Assembly (NCBI GenBank): GCA_031316155.1
Contig: JALDRB010000008.1
Coordinates: forward strand, 181,110 to 245,109
Reading direction: 5' to 3'
DNA: 64,000 nucleotides
Source: Candidatus Scalindua sp.
Lineage (GTDB): Bacteria > Planctomycetota > Brocadiia > Brocadiales > Scalinduaceae
The notes below the pieces were generated by a model, which worked only from the letters and a program-made list of their open reading frames with translations, searched no databases and was not told the origin of the DNA. Below, piece by piece: positions 8,381 through 17,552 of this stretch. The first letter of the stretch is position 1. The number at the start of each line of letters is the position of its first letter. The position numbers and the translations under genes were made by a program.

Positions 8381-9214
8381 ATGATGAAAATATCGGTAAT
8401 CAAAGAAAACAAATTCTGGTTTGTCATTGGTGGAATAGTAACGGTTCTTTTGTTTCTTTACATTCTTTTTGCACACCCTTACAGGCAGAAGAACACTCAG
8501 AATCTTGAGGCCATAGAAAATATATTATCTCAGTTGAAGATGTATGAGATGAAAAGGTTAAGTATCATTAACGAGGAATGGATAAAAGCTGAAAATGTCA
8601 AATTGGAGATGATCAGAAAAGAGAGACAGAAAAATATCGAATTATTGGCAGAAAGAGATATCTTTCTTGAAAAAATCTTTGGGTCTGAAAATGAAGGAGA
8701 AATTACGGATGTGGCGTTATGGAAAAGTCGGTATATACAAAGAGTGAGCCTTCTTCGAAACAGTCTGAAGAAGAATAACATCTCGATGAATGCGGGAGCA
8801 CTTTCCTTTAAAGAATGGGGTGATGAAATACCTACATGGGACAGTATCGTTAAAGAACAAAAGAGGTTCTGGATTGAAGAAGAGTTGCTGAACATCATGA
8901 GAAATGAGGAGCTGAAGATTCATAATATTATAAGCATTCGTTTTGGTCAGGGAGACATTTCTCCAGGTATTGGGACCGATTTGTATGATATTATTCCGTG
9001 TACGATAAGCGTAAATATGGAGATTGAGCAGGTGCTTTTCTTTATTCATGAGCTATTACGTTCAAGACTCTGTTTTGAAATAGATACGGTGGACATAGAG
9101 GGGAAACTGAAAAAAACCAGGACGTTAAGTGTATCCACAGATGCTGGCAAGAGTATTTCTGACAGTACGGTGAATATCACAATTAATACACATGTAATAG
9201 ACTTTAAAACGTAA
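8381..9214 (+). CDS. pilO: PilO-like inner-membrane protein
   Basis: 277 residues with one N-terminal membrane span (about residues 12-32, WFVIGGIVTVLLFLYILFA), a coiled-coil of about 70 residues rich in Lys/Glu, and a periplasmic alpha/beta domain. This is the PilO/GspM-like architecture, and the gene sits where pilO is expected, directly after the PilN part of the fusion. Sequence motifs for PilO are weak, so the assignment leans on topology and gene order. The start ATG-ATG at 8381 is 31 bases after the preceding stop. Confidence 0.65.
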   Translation: MMKISVIKENKFWFVIGGIVTVLLFLYILFAHPYRQKNTQNLEAIENILSQLKMYEMKRLSIINEEWIKAENVKLEMIRKERQKNIELLAERDIFLEKIFGSENEGEITDVALWKSRYIQRVSLLRNSLKKNNISMNAGALSFKEWGDEIPTWDSIVKEQKRFWIEEELLNIMRNEELKIHNIISIRFGQGDISPGIGTDLYDIIPCTISVNMEIEQVLFFIHELLRSRLCFEIDTVDIEGKLKKTRTLSVSTDAGKSISDSTVNITINTHVIDFKT

Positions 9215-9228
9215 ATGGAATCTATCCC

Positions 9229-10074
9229 ATGAAGATATTAAAAAACAAAAAGATTTTTGATCATGCATATAAGGTTGTTTTATCATTAATAATTCTATTC
9301 ATTGTATATAACCTTATGAGCATACTTTTCATTTCGCGTATGAAGGAAAGAAAGTTGGGAGCAAGGATATCGAGCACAACTCAGACAATAGAAAACAACC
9401 TTAAACGTTCACATCCTCCTGAATTAAAAGAAGAGGAGTATGGGAAAAAGGTTGTCCTGGTAGAACCAAAACTGATCACAAAAATATCAATATTTTCTGG
9501 CCCCGAGAATTTACGGGAAGTTGATAAAGGAAAAAATGATCTCCTCTATGTACAGGTTGACATTCCACATGCGACAGAAATTGCGTTGAAAGGTATAACT
9601 GATAAGCTCGCCCTCATAAATGTACGAAGGAAGATAAATGATGTGTGGTATGAACATAGTTTTCCCTTGAGGAGCAGAGACCAGATCGGTGCAGAGAAGA
9701 TTATCAAGAATAAGAAATTTGATTTTACAACCAATTGTATTCTTGACGAAATAATCAATGGGGTGGAAAGACCGATAACAATGCAGAAAAAGGAAGTTCT
9801 GTTAAGTGACGCAGGGAAGTTTATTGGGACAAGAATGGTGACAGGTGATACATTTATGAAGACTACATCAAAAATCACATACAAGGATGAAGGAGGCGTT
9901 ATAAAAGATTTATGGTTGGGTGAATCTCATATTATTAAAGAGGAACCAAAAAAAGAGCCCGCATTTTCTGAAGATCCTGTCGGTAATGTAAAATCTAAGC
10001 TCGGGGATACGGCCTCGAAAATAAAAAAGAAACTGACAAAAGATGATAAACCGGAAGAAAATAAAACTGAGTAA
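9229..10074 (+). CDS. Membrane-anchored protein in the PilP position of the pilus operon
   Basis: 281 residues with a single N-terminal membrane span (about 14-34), a predicted beta-rich periplasmic domain and a strongly charged lysine/glutamate-rich C-terminal tail (from about residue 240). I do not recognise the family. Gene order (between PilO-like and PilQ) is that of pilP, the lipoprotein linking the inner-membrane ring to the secretin, but there is no lipobox and no recognisable PilP motif. It may be a functional analogue. The start follows the previous stop by 14 bases, consistent with one operon. Confidence 0.6.
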   Translation: MKILKNKKIFDHAYKVVLSLIILFIVYNLMSILFISRMKERKLGARISSTTQTIENNLKRSHPPELKEEEYGKKVVLVEPKLITKISIFSGPENLREVDKGKNDLLYVQVDIPHATEIALKGITDKLALINVRRKINDVWYEHSFPLRSRDQIGAEKIIKNKKFDFTTNCILDEIINGVERPITMQKKEVLLSDAGKFIGTRMVTGDTFMKTTSKITYKDEGGVIKDLWLGESHIIKEEPKKEPAFSEDPVGNVKSKLGDTASKIKKKLTKDDKPEENKTE

Positions 10075-10128
10075 AATATTTCGTTATGCCTACATTCATT
10101 GTCTGAAAGGGTAAAGGTGAAAATTCCA

Positions 10129-12444
10129 ATGAAAAAAATTTCTATTACTACACAAATTCTACTTCTTCTCATCATCATGAGCGCATGCAACACAACATTA
10201 TCAAATCAGGTAGTAGATAAAGACAAGGGTGGAAATGTAGAGATGCATAAAACGAATGAGTCAGATAAGGAACAAATGGAAAGCAATGAAGTAACCCTCT
10301 ATGATGTTATAAAAAAGAGTTTTTTCAAGAAGGAACCGCCAACAGATACAGACAAGGTTGTGAAAAGAGATATGACTAAGGCAGTTGTCAGCAGCAATGT
10401 GCAATATCAGAAACAAGAGAGTTTAAACCCCTCCCCTGTTAAACAGAAAAGTGTTTTCGTGAAAAACAATGGTAATGACAAAGGTAATAAGCCAGTTAAA
10501 GATATTCCAGTGAAAACTGTTTCTCCTGATGAGCGTAAGCAGTTGTTAAAGGATGCAAAACGTGCCACAAAAGAGGAGAGATACGTAGATGTCATTAAGT
10601 TAGCAGATACTATACTCAAAGATAGCCCAAACGATGAATCAGCGCTGGCGTACAAAGAAAATGCACTGGTATTATTAGAAGATAAAAAACACGACGTAAT
10701 AATGGGCAAGTTGGAAAAGGTTGATGCCCAGGAGCGTGACAAATATTTTGAAAATTTACGTGAAAAGTCAATCCCCTATAATGATCTCTTGCAGTTTACG
10801 ACGAGAGGTGAATGGGAAGATATCAAGAAGAGAGTTCAGAAAGAAGAGAACAACGAAAGTCTCGAAAAGGGAAGGAAACATACAGAAAGGTTACAAAAAG
10901 TGCCTGCTCCCGCTCAAAATCTCCTTTCGCAGGATATGAAAAATGGTCTGAATAAAAAAGTGTCGATTGAGTTTATTGATACCCCGCTGCGTGATGCAGT
11001 GGCATTTATCCAGGAAAAGACAAAATTGAACTTTGTCCTGGACGAAGGTGCAGCAGGAAAAAACGTAAATTTAAAACTCGATGACGTACCTGTTGGGGTA
11101 ATTTTAAAGTACATCTTACCCAAAGGAGTAGATTCAGTAATCAAGGATGATATTATCTATATTACTCAGGAACCCTTAGAATTGAGGGTATATGATGTAC
11201 GTGATTTATTGATAAACCTGGAAGACAGGCAGAATCTCAATCCTCAGGTCGTTACAGCGAATGGAAATGGAGCCGGAACCGGTTCTAATGGAGAGAGCAA
11301 GGACACCTTTTACCGGGTTCAGGAGATAATAGATTTAATCGTTAATACGGTTGGCCCTGCTTCATGGTCTTCAAATGGTGGCAGAGGTTTGATAGCGGCC
11401 CGGGAAGGAATGCTGGGTGATATCGTTGTGACACAGGCTGTTCATGTACACAACCAGATAGAAGATCTCCTTGCTTCCTTACGGTCTTCGACAGACCTTC
11501 AGGTGAGCATTGAGGCTCGCTTTATCGCTGTTTCTGACAACTTTCTGAAAGAAGTGGGGAGCAATATTCTTGATTTCAATGCAACTTCAGACCATCCTAG
11601 TAATAGTAATCCTCCGGGGACACCAGGGCTAAATGATGCTGGTGGTGTAGTGAGTGGGGTTTTTAACGATACCGGGAACGTATTTGCGGGTAGTGGGGTT
11701 GCGTCGGGCACGAACGGGTTAAATCTTTCATATCAGATAGTTGAAGGTTTCTTCCTGAAGGGATTTTTACGGGCAGTGCAGGAGAGTGATGAAGCGGAGA
11801 CCCTGACTTCTCCGAAGATAACCCTGTCGAATACTCAGCGGGGAACCATAAAGGTTGTAACCACATTTAATTATATAGAGAGTTTTAATATTGTGAGCCA
11901 GACACCGGAACCGGTGATAAAGGAGATAGACGATGGTACGACATTTAATGTGAGGCCTATTGTCAGTGCCGACCGGAAATATGTTTCCCTTGAGGTGCAT
12001 CCAATTATTACTACCGTGACATTCAACGAAGAAACTTTTCAAACTGTTGGCCCGGTTTCATCGGGTGGTGCAGGCGGAGTACCGGCAACTAATACGATAC
12101 AACTGCCGGAAACCGTTAAGCAGGAATTGTCTGTTACCGTTTGCGTGCCTGATAAGGGTATCCTTCTGATAGGCGGTTTGGGTTCAAGATCAGAAAGAAA
12201 TTCTTCTAACGGTACTCCCGTGCTTTCCAAGATACCTGTCATAAAACATCTGTTTTCAAGTAAAAGGCTGCAAAGAGATATAAGGGGTGCAGGTAATCTC
12301 ATCATCCTGATAAAACCTACGATATTGATACGTGAGGAGGAAGAATCCCGTACCTTTGCTTCTGGAAAGAGAGATAAGGGATTCAGATACCCAACAGGTT
12401 GGGAAGATCAAAAGTTTAGATATCCATCACAGAAAATAGAGTAA
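10129..12444 (+). CDS. pilQ: PilQ/GspD-type secretin
   Basis: 771 residues from ATG 10129, chosen because AAGGTGA lies 9 bases upstream and the protein then begins with a signal peptide ending in the lipobox IIMSAC (Cys20). The frame is open further upstream. A low-complexity charged region and a short repeat-rich helical segment lead to an N0/STN-like module (KVSIEFIDTPLRDAVAFIQ ... VNLKLDDVPVGVILKYIL), then an N1-like module and the secretin domain (SIEARFIAVSDNFLKEVG; VPDKGILLIGGLGSRSE; PVLSKIPVIKHLFSSK). The product would form the outer-membrane channel through which the pilus passes. Its position after PilMN and PilO-like genes supports a pilus rather than a type II secretion role. Confidence 0.88.
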   Translation: MKKISITTQILLLLIIMSACNTTLSNQVVDKDKGGNVEMHKTNESDKEQMESNEVTLYDVIKKSFFKKEPPTDTDKVVKRDMTKAVVSSNVQYQKQESLNPSPVKQKSVFVKNNGNDKGNKPVKDIPVKTVSPDERKQLLKDAKRATKEERYVDVIKLADTILKDSPNDESALAYKENALVLLEDKKHDVIMGKLEKVDAQERDKYFENLREKSIPYNDLLQFTTRGEWEDIKKRVQKEENNESLEKGRKHTERLQKVPAPAQNLLSQDMKNGLNKKVSIEFIDTPLRDAVAFIQEKTKLNFVLDEGAAGKNVNLKLDDVPVGVILKYILPKGVDSVIKDDIIYITQEPLELRVYDVRDLLINLEDRQNLNPQVVTANGNGAGTGSNGESKDTFYRVQEIIDLIVNTVGPASWSSNGGRGLIAAREGMLGDIVVTQAVHVHNQIEDLLASLRSSTDLQVSIEARFIAVSDNFLKEVGSNILDFNATSDHPSNSNPPGTPGLNDAGGVVSGVFNDTGNVFAGSGVASGTNGLNLSYQIVEGFFLKGFLRAVQESDEAETLTSPKITLSNTQRGTIKVVTTFNYIESFNIVSQTPEPVIKEIDDGTTFNVRPIVSADRKYVSLEVHPIITTVTFNEETFQTVGPVSSGGAGGVPATNTIQLPETVKQELSVTVCVPDKGILLIGGLGSRSERNSSNGTPVLSKIPVIKHLFSSKRLQRDIRGAGNLIILIKPTILIREEEESRTFASGKRDKGFRYPTGWEDQKFRYPSQKIE

Positions 12445-12475
12445 ATAGAAACAGTAAAACAGGGAGGTAAGAAAA

Positions 12476-12835
12476 ATGTTTAAGAAAAATGGATTGAATA
12501 CTGTACTGATGGGAGTGATCATATTGCTGCTGGTACTTGTATTGATAAAAGATTCACCAAAAGATGCTGTTGCCCAGCAAGGTGACGGGGGAGCGTTTGC
12601 AAAACACGTATTTGGAGTGGTGGGTCACTTTGATGCGGGCAGGGAGTCTTTTTATCTGGTTGATACAAATCAGGAGGTAGTTATGGTTTATGAGTATAAT
12701 ATACAGGGTAATGGATTAGGACTGATTACTACAAGAAGTTATAAATATGACAAATTATTGGATCAATATGGGAGAGCTCACTTTGGTCCGGAAGTCGAAA
12801 AAATCAGAAAGGAAGTAGAAAAAACAGGAAATTAG
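12476..12835 (+). CDS. Small membrane-anchored protein at the end of the pilus operon
   Basis: 119 residues with a very hydrophobic N-terminal segment (about residues 10-24) acting as signal anchor, then a small domain containing HVFGVVGHFDAGRESFYLVD and a basic C-terminus. A strong Shine-Dalgarno (GGGAGGT) precedes the ATG. I do not recognise a family. Close spacing to pilQ (31 bases) suggests it belongs to the same transcript. It could be a minor pilus or secretin accessory protein; there is no type III prepilin cleavage motif. Confidence 0.6.
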   Translation: MFKKNGLNTVLMGVIILLLVLVLIKDSPKDAVAQQGDGGAFAKHVFGVVGHFDAGRESFYLVDTNQEVVMVYEYNIQGNGLGLITTRSYKYDKLLDQYGRAHFGPEVEKIRKEVEKTGN

Positions 12836-12859
12836 GTAAAGAGGAAATGAAATGTTTTG

Positions 12860-12949
12860 TACTCATCTCATAATAGTTTTCGGACCTGCCTGTGCGTAAG
12901 GAACGCACGCAGACAGGTAAAACCGAAAACCAAATCGGTTTTAGTATAA
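12860..12949 (+). repeat. Modular repeat, short-core form
   Basis: A complete 90-base copy: left end tactcatctcataatagttttcgg, the core palindrome gcctgtgcgtaaggaacgcacgc, and the right end ccgaaaaccaaatcggttttagtata. It lies between the pilus operon and the tRNA gene promoter. The right arm can fold as aaaaccga-loop-tcggtttt and might act as a weak terminator for the pilus operon. Confidence 0.8.
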
Positions 12950-12964
12950 TAGTGCAATTATGAA

Positions 12965-12993
12965 TTGACGTTTCGATAGTAAAGATATATAAT
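12965..12993 (+). promoter_or_regulatory. Sigma-70-type promoter of tRNA-Met
   Basis: TTGACG (12965-12970), a 17-base spacer and a perfect TATAAT (12988-12993), placed 17 bases before the tRNA 5' end. One mismatch from the full consensus. Confidence 0.75.
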
Positions 12994-13010
12994 ATGCTTC
13001 TCTTAGTTGT

Positions 13011-13087
13011 GGCGGTGTAGCTCAGTTGGTTAGAGCAGCGGAATCATAATCCGCGAGTCCGGGGTTCGAGTCCCTGCACCGCTACCA
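13011..13087 (+). tRNA. tRNA-Met (anticodon CAT)
   Basis: A 77-base cloverleaf. The acceptor arm is GGCGGTG with CACCGCT (G-T first pair), the D arm GCTC...GAGC, the anticodon stem GCGGA/TCCGC with loop ATCATAA (anticodon CAT), the T arm CGGGG TTCGAGT CCCTG, and an encoded CCA end. The anticodon stem lacks the three G-C pairs of initiator tRNA and the acceptor is paired at position 1, so this is the elongator. An Ile-CAT (lysidine) tRNA is not excluded but fits less well. Confidence 0.93.
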
Positions 13088-13161
13088 TGCTTATTCCTAA
13101 ACATCCATTCCAGTAATAAAATTTTATTGACAAAGATATTACATAATAATAGTATTTTGCA

Positions 13162-13635
13162 ATGCCGCAGGAACTTTTCGTTAACAAAGATGAAATTGAT
13201 GTAAATAATATTGAGGTCGATATTGAAGGTATCAGGGCTGTAAATCCGCATCGGTACGAGATGGAGCAGTTGAATGGAATAATAAGGTTTGATCCTGAGA
13301 ATAAAATTATCGTTGGGTATAAGGATGTTAAAGGCGATGAGTTCTGGGTGCGTGGCCATATCCCCGGGCGGCCTCTTTTTCCCGGAGTATTGATGATGGA
13401 AGCAGCTGCACAGTTATGTACCTATTATTATAAGAGAGTTATACAGGACGATAGATTTTTGGGTTTTGGAGGTTTAGACAAGGTAAAGTTTCGTGGTAAA
13501 GTTTCTCCAGGTGATAGACTTATTATTGTTGCAAAAAACAAGGAACTGAGAGCAAGGAGAGCTATTTTTGATACCCAGGGGATTGTAAACGGCAAACTTG
13601 TTTTTGAAGGCGTTATCATTGGTATGGTAGTGTAA
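13162..13635 (+). CDS. fabZ: FabZ-like 3-hydroxyacyl-ACP dehydratase
   Basis: 157 residues of the hotdog fold. The catalytic pair is visible: His66 in GHIPGRPLFPGVLMMEAAAQL and Glu80, with the same 14-residue spacing as FabZ. The protein has a slightly longer N-terminus than typical FabZ. It dehydrates 3-hydroxyacyl-ACP in fatty acid elongation in the cytoplasm. The neighbouring HU gene is 66 bases downstream. A specialised dehydratase (several FabZ paralogues are common in planctomycetes) is possible. No Shine-Dalgarno is evident at the chosen ATG. Confidence 0.85.
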   Translation: MPQELFVNKDEIDVNNIEVDIEGIRAVNPHRYEMEQLNGIIRFDPENKIIVGYKDVKGDEFWVRGHIPGRPLFPGVLMMEAAAQLCTYYYKRVIQDDRFLGFGGLDKVKFRGKVSPGDRLIIVAKNKELRARRAIFDTQGIVNGKLVFEGVIIGMVV

Positions 13636-13701
13636 TAGAGTTTTGTCAAGGGAGGAAGTTGTTGTGAAAGAGGTCTTTTTAGTTAAAGAGAGGGGGAGTA
13701 G

Positions 13702-13971
13702 ATGAATAAGCGAGATTTGATAGAAGCGGTAGCAAAAGAACTAGACACATCAAAGGCTGATGGAGAGAGATCTGTCAATGCAGTATTGGGTAGCATTAGT
13801 AACGGTTTAAAGAAGGACAAGAGTGTACAGTTATTGGGATTTGGCAGTTTTGTGATTAAGAAAAGGAAAGCCCGCAAGGCTAGAAATCCTCAAACTGGAG
13901 AAATGATTAAAGTCAAGGCCAGTAAAACAGTGGGATTTAAGGTTGGTAAGAAATTCAAAGAAATGATTTGA
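13702..13971 (+). CDS. HU-family DNA-binding protein
   Basis: 89 residues covering the whole HU/IHF fold: the helical dimerisation body (MNKRDLIEAVAKEL), the flexible arm signature (GFGSFVIKKRKARKARNPQTGE) and the terminal helix. The arm carries the RNPQTG tip with the proline that intercalates into DNA. The protein is nucleoid-associated and bends DNA as a dimer. A strong Shine-Dalgarno (GAGGGGGAG) lies just before the ATG. Lysine-rich composition supports HU rather than IHF. Confidence 0.92.
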   Translation: MNKRDLIEAVAKELDTSKADGERSVNAVLGSISNGLKKDKSVQLLGFGSFVIKKRKARKARNPQTGEMIKVKASKTVGFKVGKKFKEMI

Positions 13972-14159
13972 ACTTCTTATGTTTCCGGGTAAATTGTTTG
14001 AGCTGTTGCGAATGCATATTCTTTCCAGATTTAAAATTTATTGGACACCTTCCTCCCTTTTTTACAAGCTCCTATTACAGAAGACGGTAGATGTACAAAT
14101 TTACTGACGGTTACCAGCTTGTTTCCCGATTTGAAAAAAATCCGATGTCTTTATAAGAA

Positions 14160-15842
14160 TTACTTTTTTGCCAATGATAGTTCTGTATATAATCTGCATA
14201 TAGAATTTGCTAATTTATCAGGGTCGTGTCTTATAAGATCTTGTTTTTCCCACAGTATTCTGTCGTGATCAATATTCTCTATTAGGTCCTCAGTTTCGAC
14301 CTTTACATTAATTTCTGCTAGGTCTTTGTCGATGGTTACAATTTCAGCTCCTTCTTTTCTATATTTCTCCAGGATGCTATCATTTGGGAAATTGTTATTG
14401 ACCAGTACATAATCCAATATTCCTTCTCCAAGGTACTTGATAACAGTCTTGACGTAATCGGACGCAGCATAGTTATCTGTCTGTCCGGGCTGAGTGACGA
14501 TATTGCAGATGTAAATCTTGACTGCATTGGTTTTTTGCAGTGATTCTTTAATATCATCTACAAGAAGGTTACTTATTATGCTTGTGTAAAGACTTCCCGG
14601 TCCGATAATAATCACATCAGCCTTGCAGATCTCTGAAATTACCTCTGGCGGGCATTCAATATTATTTGACCGTAAAAAAAGTTTTTCAATGGGTGATTTT
14701 TGAGGTGCCCGTACATTAAATTCTTCTTCCACGATCGTACCATCCTTTAACTCAGCACAAATATGGGTACTCGTAAGCATTGAAGGCAAGACTTTTCCCT
14801 TGATAGCAAGTATCTCGCTTGCTTTTTTTATTGCCATTTCAAAACTTCCCGTAATGTCTGTTAATGCCGTCATTAACAGATTCCCAAGACTCATGCCGTT
14901 GAGGTGTCCTTTATTAAACCGATATTGAAAGAGCCGGTAGAGTACCTCTTGTTCTTCAGTTTCTGACAGGGCGACCAGGCAATTTCGTACATCACCAGGT
15001 GGCAGGATTCCGTATTGTTCTCTGATGATGCCAGAGCTCCTGCCGGAGTCTGTAACTGTCACAATGGCTGTAAGGTTTTCACTGTATGTTTTTAAGCCTT
15101 CCAGTACTATCGGAAGACCTGTCCCTCCGCCAAGAGCCACAATTTTTAATTTGTCACGTGTTTTAATGCTCTTTAATTTAAGTACGGTAGGTAATTGAAA
15201 AATTCGTTTTATTTTATAGTCAGGTTTGTTTGCAATGTCATCTTCGGTTTCTACCTTAAATCTGCCATGCAGCATTTGGATGGCTGTCATACCAAAAGAT
15301 TTTGCAATTCTTAATTCCACTTTTACCCTGTCTCCGACAACAACTACATTTTTCGGGTTTAACTGGTATTTTTTTATGATCATTTCGAAGCAATCTTTCA
15401 TGAGTAGACCAACTTCTTGATCATTGATTATTATTTCATCAAAATACGGTTCTAGTTTAAGTAATTTTATCTTTTTCAGTTGTCTTTCATGAATTCCCGT
15501 CGAAAGCAGAAACAACTTATAGTTTTCGAGGGCCAGTTTTTTTAATGTCGGAATAACATCGGGGAAAAGCTTTAAATCTAATACTTCATTACTATTATAG
15601 GCGCTTACAACTTTCTTAACAAATTCGCTATTCTTTTCAAATCTTTTTGCTATCTCAGTAATTACCTGGTAGGAGGGGCCATATTTTTTTAAAAGTTTTT
15701 CCTGCATTATATATGCCTTTTCTTCTGTGCAAGGTAATCCTGCTTCTATCATAGCTTTTGCCGCACGTTTTCGAGACGCTACAAGTAATGAGCCGGTACA
15801 GTCATATAGTGTATCGTCGAGATCAAATATAATTGCTTTCAT
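14160..15842 (-). CDS. HAD hydrolase fused to YvcK/CofD-like protein
   Basis: 560 residues. Residues 1-220 form a HAD-superfamily phosphatase of the pyrimidine-5'-nucleotidase type, with the nucleophile motif FDLDDTLYD (Asp7/Asp9), the Thr motif LLSTG (113-117) and the acid pair VVGDR (168-172). Residues 233-560 match YvcK/CofD-like proteins: VALGGGTGLP (235-244), TDSGRSSG (264-271), then the NxxL and GPGSLYTSI segments. YvcK proteins bind UDP-sugars and are needed for cell-wall homeostasis on gluconeogenic carbon in Bacillus. They are normally single-domain, so this fusion is notable. The stop lies 3 bases past the DUF192 gene in the same minus-strand operon. A separate start for the YvcK half is not apparent. 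Confidence 0.85.
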   Translation of the reverse strand: MKAIIFDLDDTLYDCTGSLLVASRKRAAKAMIEAGLPCTEEKAYIMQEKLLKKYGPSYQVITEIAKRFEKNSEFVKKVVSAYNSNEVLDLKLFPDVIPTLKKLALENYKLFLLSTGIHERQLKKIKLLKLEPYFDEIIINDQEVGLLMKDCFEMIIKKYQLNPKNVVVVGDRVKVELRIAKSFGMTAIQMLHGRFKVETEDDIANKPDYKIKRIFQLPTVLKLKSIKTRDKLKIVALGGGTGLPIVLEGLKTYSENLTAIVTVTDSGRSSGIIREQYGILPPGDVRNCLVALSETEEQEVLYRLFQYRFNKGHLNGMSLGNLLMTALTDITGSFEMAIKKASEILAIKGKVLPSMLTSTHICAELKDGTIVEEEFNVRAPQKSPIEKLFLRSNNIECPPEVISEICKADVIIIGPGSLYTSIISNLLVDDIKESLQKTNAVKIYICNIVTQPGQTDNYAASDYVKTVIKYLGEGILDYVLVNNNFPNDSILEKYRKEGAEIVTIDKDLAEINVKVETEDLIENIDHDRILWEKQDLIRHDPDKLANSICRLYTELSLAKK

Positions 15843-15845
15843 GTT

Positions 15846-16340
15846 TTACTCGCTTACGTTTATCTTGTTAATTTCAGATGAAAAATCTACTTTACTGCCA
15901 ACTGTTATTCCGTTTTTCATGAACCATTTATCTTCCATTTCAAGTGCATATCTGACCCTTTCCTTTGATGTATGATTCGTTAAACTGTAAGGTGTCATTG
16001 ATTCTATCTGTGTAATGAGGCCATTGTCATTTATAAAGGCAATTGTAAGGGGTATTTTTGTGTTTTTCATCCAAAAGGCGAGATATTTTTCTCGTGGATA
16101 AATAAACAACATACCACTGTCTTTGTTTAGTTTTTCTCGGTACATTAAACCAGATTTTCGCTCCTCATACGTTGCAGCGACTTCAACTTGCAGAGGTTTC
16201 CTGTTTATTGTTATTTCATATAAGCGGTAATTAGATGATTGGGTCTGTTTGGTGCAACTACATAGTGCTGATATCAACACCAAGGGGAAGAGAAACTGTA
16301 AATGGCTGCTTCTTAAAAGCTGTTTATTGTTTCTTATCAT
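15846..16340 (-). CDS. DUF192-family lipoprotein
   Basis: 164 residues: a signal sequence with lipobox-like SALCSC (Cys29), then the DUF192 domain with the hallmarks ERKSGLMYREKLNKDSGMLF, the FWMKNTKIPLTIAFI strand and a C-terminal GxKV-like segment. It is an extracytoplasmic protein of unknown function. It is transcribed with the HAD-YvcK gene (3-base gap) and probably with the hotdog protein upstream (42-base gap). Confidence 0.85.
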   Translation of the reverse strand: MIRNNKQLLRSSHLQFLFPLVLISALCSCTKQTQSSNYRLYEITINRKPLQVEVAATYEERKSGLMYREKLNKDSGMLFIYPREKYLAFWMKNTKIPLTIAFINDNGLITQIESMTPYSLTNHTSKERVRYALEMEDKWFMKNGITVGSKVDFSSEINKINVSE

Positions 16341-16382
16341 GCGATGGGGAAAAATTGTAGAGGATATTTTACAGAAGAAAAA

Positions 16383-17324
16383 TTATAAAATTGTGTTACC
16401 TCTAAATTCAGCTACTGGATTTACAATTGCAAGTCCATGGTAATAAGTAACCAAGTTGGTAATGATTTCTGTTATTATTTTATTAAATGTAGTTCTTTCA
16501 CGGGCCCTGGCTAATTTTACTTCCGGTCCCTTCGCATCAATTATGGGTATTCTCTCAACGTTGCCAAAATTCATTCTGAGGACGTTAATCATTCCACCTT
16601 CACCTTCCATTTGTTTAACAATTTCAGCAGAAGGTAACGCTGAAATATAAGAAAGCGGGTAAGTGTAATCTCTATAGTCATCTTTCTGTAAGTATGCTTC
16701 ACTTTCAATTGCCAATGTATCAAAATACTCTCTCAGAACATTAAGGTTTGTTTCATTAACATCTTCTTCTTTGACTTTTATGTCTAGACTCTTATCGGTA
16801 TTAATTTTCCCGGTTATGAGAGCCCTGGCCACGGTTTTTTGTAATTGAATAGTGTTAACCTCAATCTGTATGTATTCGTTGCTTGTGAATTGAAAAGAAA
16901 AAATATTTCTCGTTTTTTCACCATACAGAGATCTGTTGGTGAATTTAACGTTTATATTGGATATTTCCAATTCAGGTATGAGTATTTCAAGCGGAAGTAT
17001 TATTTTTGATACTGTCATAGCACCGGGAACAACATTGCCTGTGCTATGAATCTCGTTATTATCATTCGTTATTTCGACAAATCTTTTTCCTAAAGAATCA
17101 TTAATTACATAATCATGATGCATTGAGAACTTGTCGAATGCGTAAATCTTTTCCTCTCCGTTTTCAGACTCTCCAAATCGCAAACTTGGTGAACGTGTTC
17201 GAGCCTTTACATCCCGGAAGTAGATCGAATCTTGTAAAAAATCATCGAGTTTGTTTAATGATATACAAAAAATGGGACTGAAAACCTCCTTTTTGTTGTG
17301 TAAGGCACACGCCGGATTCTTCAT
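16383..17324 (-). CDS. MaoC-like hotdog-fold protein
   Basis: 313 residues. Residues about 80-130 contain FVEITNDNNEIHSTGNVVPGAM, which lines up with the hydratase-2 signature (GDxNPIH...PGM), with Asp and His at the catalytic positions. The remainder (about 190-313) may be a second hotdog unit. Family members hydrate enoyl-CoA/ACP thioesters; given only one well-formed motif, the substrate is unknown. It is the first gene of the minus-strand operon behind the promoter at 17378. Confidence 0.6.
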   Translation of the reverse strand: MKNPACALHNKKEVFSPIFCISLNKLDDFLQDSIYFRDVKARTRSPSLRFGESENGEEKIYAFDKFSMHHDYVINDSLGKRFVEITNDNNEIHSTGNVVPGAMTVSKIILPLEILIPELEISNINVKFTNRSLYGEKTRNIFSFQFTSNEYIQIEVNTIQLQKTVARALITGKINTDKSLDIKVKEEDVNETNLNVLREYFDTLAIESEAYLQKDDYRDYTYPLSYISALPSAEIVKQMEGEGGMINVLRMNFGNVERIPIIDAKGPEVKLARARERTTFNKIITEIITNLVTYYHGLAIVNPVAEFRGNTIL

Positions 17325-17377
17325 TGGCTTTGGAAGGTGTTAAAAAATTCTTTTCTACAGATTTATGGGTAGATATA

Positions 17378-17406
17378 AATATAGTAAAGAAGGTTGACAA
17401 AGTCAA
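17378..17406 (-). promoter_or_regulatory. Sigma-70-type promoter of the minus-strand operon
   Basis: On the minus strand: TTGACT (17406-17401), a 17-base spacer and TATATT (17383-17378). It lies about 54 bases ahead of the start of the MaoC-like gene and would drive that gene, the DUF192 gene and the HAD-YvcK gene. Each box has one mismatch to consensus. Confidence 0.6.
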
Positions 17407-17552
17407 GATTAATTAAAATCTATGTCAAGGCTGATCCGAAATCATTTTATATGTGCCTTAGCACATCCACTTCAACGGGCGGGGAACGACATGGGTGGGC
17501 GAATAGGGTTCTTCCTGTTTGGTACAGATGAGCTTGATGTGCTTAAGTCGTT

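Noticed and set aside
13011..13087. Initiator tRNA-Met or tRNA-Ile (CAT)
   Set aside because: The anticodon stem lacks three G-C pairs and the first acceptor pair is formed, which argues against the initiator; the body matches elongator Met better than Ile2.
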